From NCBI GenBank assembly GCA_019915015.1, contig JAHBBC010000015.1:868001-932000 (forward strand): DNA of 64,000 nucleotides, given 5' to 3'. Below the pieces are notes generated by a model. The model saw only the letters and a list, made by a program, of their open reading frames with translations, was not told where the DNA came from and ran no database searches. Made by a program: the position numbers and the translations under genes. Shown here piece after piece: positions 58,207 through 64,000 of the stretch. The number at the start of each line of letters is the position of its first letter. Positions within the stretch are counted from its first letter, which is position 1. Source of the stretch: Auriscalpium vulgare. Its lineage: Eukaryota; Basidiomycota; Agaricomycetes; Russulales; Auriscalpiaceae.

Positions 58207-59223
58207 ATGATGATGTTCCCCAACCTCTTTGCTGAACAATCGGCTGCGTCCGCGTACGAGATCTTGGAGCTGGTGAGCATTTTCCATGCCATGGTACATG
58301 CACACTAACATTAACCGTGTTCGGTTCAGGATCCTCCACCGTACGAGGACGTGGAGACGGGCGCGGTTTACGAAAGCCTGCCTAAGACTCCTGTCAACTA
58401 CTACTGGCACAAGGCGACTCGTAGTATCGAACACAATTTCTCCGTCGACGTTAGGCTGCCCCCACCTGCAAATCACGAGCAGGATAAATATGTGGACCTA
58501 CCCCCGCATCGCAACCTGTCTCTGGAGACACGCGCGAACCATCTCCGTGCTAGCATCTCCATCGTCAATTCGGTTGACAGTCAGGACGCCTGTCAGTACG
58601 TTCATGCGTTCCTCGTCAATCACGCGCCGACAGGATCTGTCTACGCGCGCATTGTGAGTTTCACTCCCATGCTCATCGCCATTCTGCTTATCTCACCACG
58701 TACAGTTTGACCCACTTCTCGACAGCGGCGCGCGGCCTCGTTTGAGCATTCAAGCATCTGCACCTGCAGCCGGCGCCAGAGTGCGGCTAGGCATCCCGCG
58801 CTCCTTCCGCGGACAGCTCTCCCTCCACAGCCCCCGCAGCTGTATCACACTCTCCAAAGCCCTCGACGCCCGCGTGCAGCCAGTAGGCTCGCACGCGGGA
58901 ACCCAAACATTCTTCGTTGGCGAATGCCCGCCTAGCAGAAACTGGCGCACGCCGCATGAAGGCGAGGGCGAATTGGTAGACTTCGCGGCTGTTTCATCGC
59001 AGTTCGGCGAAGTCTATGTATTTTACAGTGACGAAGGTTTTCTAAGTAAGCATCCGCCCGCTGCTGATCCTGTTCCTACTCACGCAAACGATATGGTGCA
59101 GGCTCGCCAGTCTATTACTTCTACGATGAGACGTTGGAAGTCCTGTTTCCGCTCGCCTATGTGCTGTCGATGGCCGTCGTCGTATTGTTCGTCCCTCTAG
59201 TGGTTTATGTGACGTTATGGTGA
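58207..59223 (+). CDS. Fungal protein of unknown function with PPPY motif and C-terminal membrane anchor
   Basis: Exon 1 starts MMMFPNLFAEQSAASAYEIL. An intron (GTGAGC..TTCAG) is followed by DPPPYEDVETGAVYESLPKT, which contains a WW-domain-binding PPxY motif. The central part (NYYWHKATRSIEHNFSVDVR, HRNLSLETRANHLRASISIV) and the third exon (ARVRLGIPRSFRGQLSLHSP, EGELVDFAAVSSQFGEVYVF) look like a beta-rich domain. The last exon ends with a hydrophobic helix, LAYVLSMAVVVLFVPLVVYV, and TLW, stop 59221-59223, which would anchor the protein by its tail with the bulk in the cytosol. The fold resembles the many fungal proteins of the DUF7330 kind, but I am not certain. A PPxY motif suggests contact with a Nedd4/Rsp5-type ubiquitin ligase. 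Confidence 0.7.
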
Positions 59224-59713
59224 GGATAGTTCATGTATCCTCACTAGCGGTCTTTAAACTCTGATGCGAACCTCATAGGCTTTTTGATGCTGACACAAGC
59301 GTGGATCGGTCAGCGTTCGACATGTCTGTTGTGGAACCTCTGCCGGGGATTGGGTTTCGGAGGGACTAGAGAGGGCCTCTCACAGGGGTTGTCATTTATT
59401 GTGCTATTATTCTAGTCGTCATGGCTTTTGCGATACCATTACACATGTGAACCATGTTAACTAGCCGTGCAGATTCGGAGTCGCGCACTCCCCAAAGAGG
59501 ACAGTCCCCAGAGAGTACGCAAATTCCACGGGCCACCCGCTACAGCCTAGAATCGAATATGGCCCGCTGTCCGGTGTGCTAGTTAATGGCAAAGAATATG
59601 TAGAGTTGCGACTTGCGGCCGGCGGAGCCGAGTCAACCGTGCTGACCAATCCGCGGAGAGCGAAACGGGCGGCCAGTTGTCGAGCAAGCGACTCATTATC
59701 CTCGACCACCACC
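59224..59713. promoter_or_regulatory. Intergenic region upstream of the Nab2 gene
   Basis: About 490 bp between tandem + strand genes. Carries the 3' UTR of the upstream gene and the promoter of the next. No further gene is seen. Confidence 0.5.
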
Positions 59714-61922
59714 ATGCCTTTCGGCCTCACAATAGGTACAGAGCGGGCCTCTGCTCTCCAGGTGCGTAATGACCTTGTTGACTCTGGTGCACGATTGCTA
59801 AAGTCCACGACAGCATGCCATCGGAGAGGAACTCATGAAGCGCGGCTACAGTGCCGACAATGGTGCGTTTGCGCTCGGAGGCGGCGAACAGCAACTGACG
59901 AGCCATTTTCTTGCAGACGAGGTCATGGCGGAGTACATTATCATCATGATAATAAACAATAAGTCGCCAGGTACGTGGACACTCGTTCGGTGGCGGTCTC
60001 ACAGCTAACCCTTCGTTTAGACGTCATCTCGGGCGAATTGGAAGACTGTGAGCACGAGCATCCCTTCATATGATCTCATCATTTACTGATATATCTTACA
60101 GTAATCGGGTCAGAGTTTGGTGCGTTTGCTTCGTCCCAATAGACATCTTCAGTTCTAACTTCTTCGCCAGATCGAAGCTTCACGGATTGGTTGTTTGCCG
60201 AGGCAGCAAAAGGCGCACCGGAATCTGAACTCTTTACTCAAACACAAACCCAGTCTTCAGACACCACGCAGCCCTCCCCACCTGCATCCTCGTCTGTCCG
60301 CGAGGCCCCACCCCATGCACCCGCTGATGGTCGCCGACCACCTCCCAGTGGCCCGCGAGGCGGTGCACCGCTGTACCAACAGGCCCTCTCTCAGGCTCTC
60401 CCGAACCCCTCCCCGACCGCGCAGAAGCGTTCGGCATCCGCTCGCTCGCCATCGCCCACTGGGCAGGGCCCAAGCAAATCGAGACGCACCGACATCCCTG
60501 CTGGCCCACGCGCAATGCGAGAAGGCCGTCATGGCGGTCCCAGCGCGCCGCGGAGCCTCCTTGAGCGTGTCGGCGGGCCCGCTGGTCGTCCTAACCACAA
60601 TGGCCCCGCACGGAACGACGACATACAGTCCCGCATTGACAACATCACCGGCTCGCCTATGGGCATGGACATGCAGGCCGCTATGGCGGCCGGATTCGTC
60701 CCGCCTGGGATGGATATGAATGCGATGGCGGCGGCACAGATGGGCGCAAACCCACTGTTGCTCCAGGAGATGATGATGAATCAGATGGCGATGATGGCGC
60801 AGATGGCGACGAGCCTTGGGATGCTAAATCCTGTGAACGGTCAGTTCAACGGGTTCCCGATGCAGGGAGGTCCGCAAGATATGGCGATGTATGGTCCTGG
60901 AGGCTTTCAGGGTGCGCCGCCAGGCGACATGGGTGGTAGGGGCCGTGGGCGCGGACGAGGCGGTTTCAATGGGAGGGGCCGGGGTGGTGGAAGGGCTTCG
61001 TCCCCTCGTCTAGCAGGAGGCGAGCCCGCTACGGCAGAAGCAGAGACCTCGTCAACGACGGCCCCTGAAGTTACGGTTGCGGCGCCGGTTCCAACGCCAG
61101 TCCCTGCAACATCGCAACCCACCGCCCGGATACCATTTGCGGTGCCCGACCGTCCCCAGTCGCCGACCCTCTGCAAGTTTGGCCTGAAGTGCACGAATGC
61201 GCATTGTCGATGGTCGCACCCTTCACCAGTCGCGACGCCCGAGAGCGGCGTTGTCTTGAGCAACGAGGCGTGCGAGCAAGGCAAGGATTGCAAGGACAAG
61301 GATTGCATAAAGGCTCATGTCAGCCCTGCCGCTGCGAATCCGGATCTTGGTACGTTATCTTGTTCTATTTGCCTCTACTGTGATCTCACCCGCACTTTTT
61401 TCAGCCGTCGAACAGCCGAAGTCGAAGCCCAAACCTCACGTCCCTGCCCCTCCTCCCCCACAATCTCACGTCGCCGTCCCCTGCCGCTACGGCGCTAATT
61501 GCACGCGCCGTGACTGCCAGTTCCAACACCCGCCAGCGCACCGGGCCTCTCACCACGCTTCCCAGCAGCAGCAGCAACAGCAGCAGCCCTGCCGTTTTGG
61601 TGCGGGCTGCACGCGCGCCAACTGCGCCTTCCAGCACCCCGAGGGCCGCGTGCTGCCGTCCTCCTTCCACCGTGGGCTGTCCGCTACGGGCCCCATCGTC
61701 AATGTGTCCACTCCGCAGACAGGCTCCATGGGTGGGCCGAGCCCGCATAGGAGCGTCGTGTTCAACAACCCAAAAGCCGCGCAGGATGGCAAGACGCTCG
61801 AGGAGAAGGTCCGCAAGGTCGAGGAGGAGAAGCAGCGCGCCGTGCAAGCCGTGAAGGAGGCTGAGGAAGCCGCCGCGAAGAAGGAAGGCGGGGCGAAACC
61901 TTCCGTCGCCATCGCCGTCTAA
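59714..61922 (+). CDS. NAB2: Nab2/ZC3H14-type nuclear poly(A) RNA-binding protein
   Basis: Binds poly(A) tails in the nucleus and acts in tail-length control and mRNA export. The N-terminal PWI-like domain is split over short exons: MPFGLTIGTERASALQ (59714-59761), HAIGEELMKRGYSADN (59814-59862), DEVMAEYIIIMIINNKSP (from 59917), DVISGELEDL, IGSEF, and DRSFTDWLFAEAAKGAPESE. A long low-complexity middle contains QKRSASARSPSPT, Met-rich repeats (MDMQAAMAAGFVPPGMDMNA) and an RGG-like patch (GGRGRGRGRGGFNGRGRGGG). The C-terminal CCCH fingers of the Cx5Cx4-6Cx3H type are CKFGLKCTNAHCRWSH, CEQGKDCKDKDCIKAH, CRYGANCTRRDCQFQH and CRFGAGCTRANCAFQH. A coiled coil (EEKVRKVEEEKQRAVQAVKE) and the C-terminus VAIAV end it at 61922. 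I see four fingers, fewer than the seven of yeast Nab2; ZC3H14 has five. Confidence 0.9.
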
Positions 61923-62597
61923 TGACCAGTTCTTTGAGGGTCACCAACCCGTCTGCCTTGCTTCTATATACGCCCGCTCGATGTAGTTTTAATAGTTTAC
62001 TTGCGATCTTGTTGTGTTGTCATGATCATCGGGTCCGGTAGATTGCCCTGCTTAGCATTTACCTACACATACATACCGGATTTTTTGGGGAGGACGAGAC
62101 GTGGAATCCAGACGGCTCAGAGTGCGTGGCGCAAAATGCGTCCGCCTAGTTATCCTCTCCCTCATGGTGTGATTGCAATCGTCGGTCGCCTTGCAGCATT
62201 CTGTTGAGCAGTGGAAAGTGCACACTGCGCGGCTGTGGCAGGATAGGCAGTTCTCTTTGACCAGTGCGCCAATGTCGCTTCCTCTTCTGCTTCCCCCTCT
62301 CTGCATATCAATTGTTCTGAGGCGTCGTGTCGCATCGCATCGCACCCTTGCGTGTTATTTGTTGTAAATTATCGTGTGGTTGTTGGTCATTCTCCTACGT
62401 CTTCGTCGGTTTAAGTCGCCAGCCTCTACTTACTGTTATATGATAACTCCGCTGCTTTGCGGTCTATCATAGGTCCAGATCAAACTGCAGCAATGCTCAC
62501 ATACATATACAAACTCTACATATCGTCCTTACCATGCCTCGCAAACCGTCCCTCAATATTGTACATGACGAGGCGATCGAATAAGATCAAATATCCT
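61923..62597. other. Convergent intergenic region, no gene seen
   Basis: About 0.7 kb between the 3' ends of the Nab2 gene (+) and the phenylalanine ammonia-lyase gene (-). AT-richer, only short frames; probably 3' UTRs. Confidence 0.55.
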
Positions 62598-64000
62598 CTA
62601 CGCGAAGAGCCCAACGACCGTGCCCTGCAGCTGTCCGTCCCGAATAGCCTGCACCCCAATCAATGTTAGCGCCATCTCAACGACATCAGAGCAATGAATC
62701 ACACACCTCGTAGATGAGCGAGACATTCTGCCCAATAGTCTGGTCGTCGACGCCCAAGCCATTCTCGAACACCCCGTGGTTTTCAACGCCATGCATGCGG
62801 ATTCCCAGCACAACGCGCACAAACTCATACACCGGGCGCGTCTTATTCAGATACAGGCTTGCCGGTGCCGCGCCGCGGGCGCCGGAGAGGTACTCCTCGC
62901 GGAGCGAGATGAGCAGCGCGGCCGCGCGCGCGGCGACGGCGTCGCGGAAGGGTGCGAGGCCGATGAGCGACGAGAAGTCCGCGTTGCCGCCGACGAGGTT
63001 GTTCACGAAGACGCTGTCCGCGGCGGCCGCGACCTTAACCATGCGCGGCACAGCGTCCATGGTCGTCGTGCTGTCGAGCACGGCGAGCATCGCGGTGAGG
63101 ATCTCGCGTGAGAGCGGGACGCCCGCGGAGTCGAGGTGTTCGGTGAAGTGCGTGTGCAGCTCCTCCCGCACGATCGCCGCGAGGCCCGTCTCGAAGTCAG
63201 CCTGCATCGCGCGGATGTCGAAGGCTGCAATAGTGTGAAGGAAATGTTAACGAGGTGAAGAGTGCACGTGAAGATACACATGCCTTGGCAGAGCAGGTAC
63301 AGGTACGTTGCGGTTAGCATGGACAGCACCTCCAAAGATGTAATGGTGGCGCGGGCCGAAATCAAGGCAAGCGAGCTATCAGGGTTTGTTCAGCGGGGTG
63401 CTGGGAAGTCAGAAGAACATGAGGCGTACTTGACGGCCTGATTGTGCATCTCCGCTGACTGGATGTGCGTCGAAACGGGGTTGGCGAGGAATCCGAGCTC
63501 GCTAACGTATGCTGCCGCAGCAATATCCAAACCTTTTGCGTGGAAGTCCAGCGAGGGGTCTGTCGCGGCGAGCGAAGGTGGCAGGCCGCGGTTCATCGCG
63601 GGGTTCACGAGCTCGGTCGATTGCGCAAAGAGGAGCTTGCCGATGTGGTGCAGCGCCAATCGCGTTTTCTCCATGGCGTTACTAACGGCCATCGCCTGGA
63701 AATTTCCGCCGTGGTGAACTTGGCCCGTTTCGCCGTCAATCAGAGGATTATCGGTTGCTAGAAGCACTGGTCAGAGATGGCGGGCGTATTAGATGTGAAA
63801 CGTACTCGAGTTGCATTCAATTGCGACGGTGTTAAGGGCGGCGACGATGTCCTCAATTTGGGGGCCGAGGAACTGCGGCGCAGTGCGCAGGGGATACCTG
63901 TCCTGGCGGAGCATGCCCTGGTCTTGATCAATCGTAACCTCTTTCTCATGCCCGTCCTGAGCAAGCGGGCTGTCTTCCAAGAGGTCCCAGATGGTCCGCG
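62598..64000 (-). CDS. Phenylalanine ammonia-lyase (aromatic amino acid lyase family), 5' end outside window
   Basis: Deaminates phenylalanine to trans-cinnamate (some fungal enzymes also use tyrosine). The window holds the C-terminal part. The first segment includes [20 protein letters not shown], a signature of eukaryotic PAL. Then come [20 protein letters not shown], where N, Q and the surrounding residues face the substrate, and [20 protein letters not shown]. The fungal C-terminal extension follows ([60 protein letters not shown]). The final exon [16 protein letters not shown] ends at 62598. At least four introns are seen. The N-terminal part with the Ala-Ser-Gly that forms the MIO prosthetic group lies outside the window. 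Family membership is clear; PAL versus histidine lyase is decided by the long C-terminal extension. Confidence 0.92.

Overview
The window looks like nuclear DNA from a basidiomycete fungus, probably an Agaricomycete. Genes are broken by many short introns (about 50-65 nt, GTNNGN donors), GC is high, and the gene set is fungal: M36 fungalysins, a Pma1-type proton pump with a basidiomycete-like charged insert, an OTT_1508-like deaminase, a covalently flavinylated FAD oxidase, a Nab2-type poly(A)-binding protein and a fungal phenylalanine ammonia-lyase. All assignments come from reading the sequence; no search was run.

Layout: (1) 1-1545 is the 3' part of an OTT_1508-like deaminase gene on the + strand. 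(2) 2027-16421, all on the - strand, holds a secreted M36 metallopeptidase, a small conserved unknown protein, a SET-domain protein, a plasma-membrane H+-ATPase and a second, near-identical M36 peptidase. The peptidase copies lie in a duplicated block of about 3.5 kb that includes promoter and upstream DNA. (3) 18584-20743 (-) is a berberine-bridge-type FAD oxidase. A frame-broken DUF4139 relic follows (about 20970-21450, +), then an S/P/T-rich protein with an RRM-like tail (23013-24774, -). (4) 24775-31927 is a 7 kb GC-rich stretch with no recognisable gene but with a roughly 90-bp tandem repeat array. (5) 31928-37320 is a head-to-head pair of DUF4139 paralogues, an inverted duplication that includes the promoter. 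One copy carries a GLFG-rich insert, the other a poly-Q insert. (6) 37573-42903 is a DNA transposon with terminal inverted repeats, a Ulp1-type protease gene and a hAT-like transposase. (7) 44605-49961 holds a GNAT acetyltransferase, a head-to-head pair of small SAP-like proteins and an intron-containing tRNA-Leu. (8) 49961-61922 holds a chimeric gene with a Nab2-type N-terminus, the mitochondrial arginine-specific carbamoyl-phosphate synthase large chain (with a large internal loss), a sarcosine/fructosyl-amino-acid oxidase-like enzyme, a PPPY-containing membrane-anchored protein, and Nab2. (9) 62598-64000 is the 3' part of a phenylalanine ammonia-lyase gene.

A recurrent theme is local duplication: M36 block, DUF4139 family (two genes and one relic), SAP pair, a Nab2 N-terminal block captured by another gene, and an antisense fragment of the CPSase gene at the end of a SAP gene. 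The last two donors lie within 10 kb of their copies. The neighbourhood also has a transposon and a CPSase gene missing about 190 codons, so 47-56 kb may be an unstable segment or a region where assembly deserves checking.
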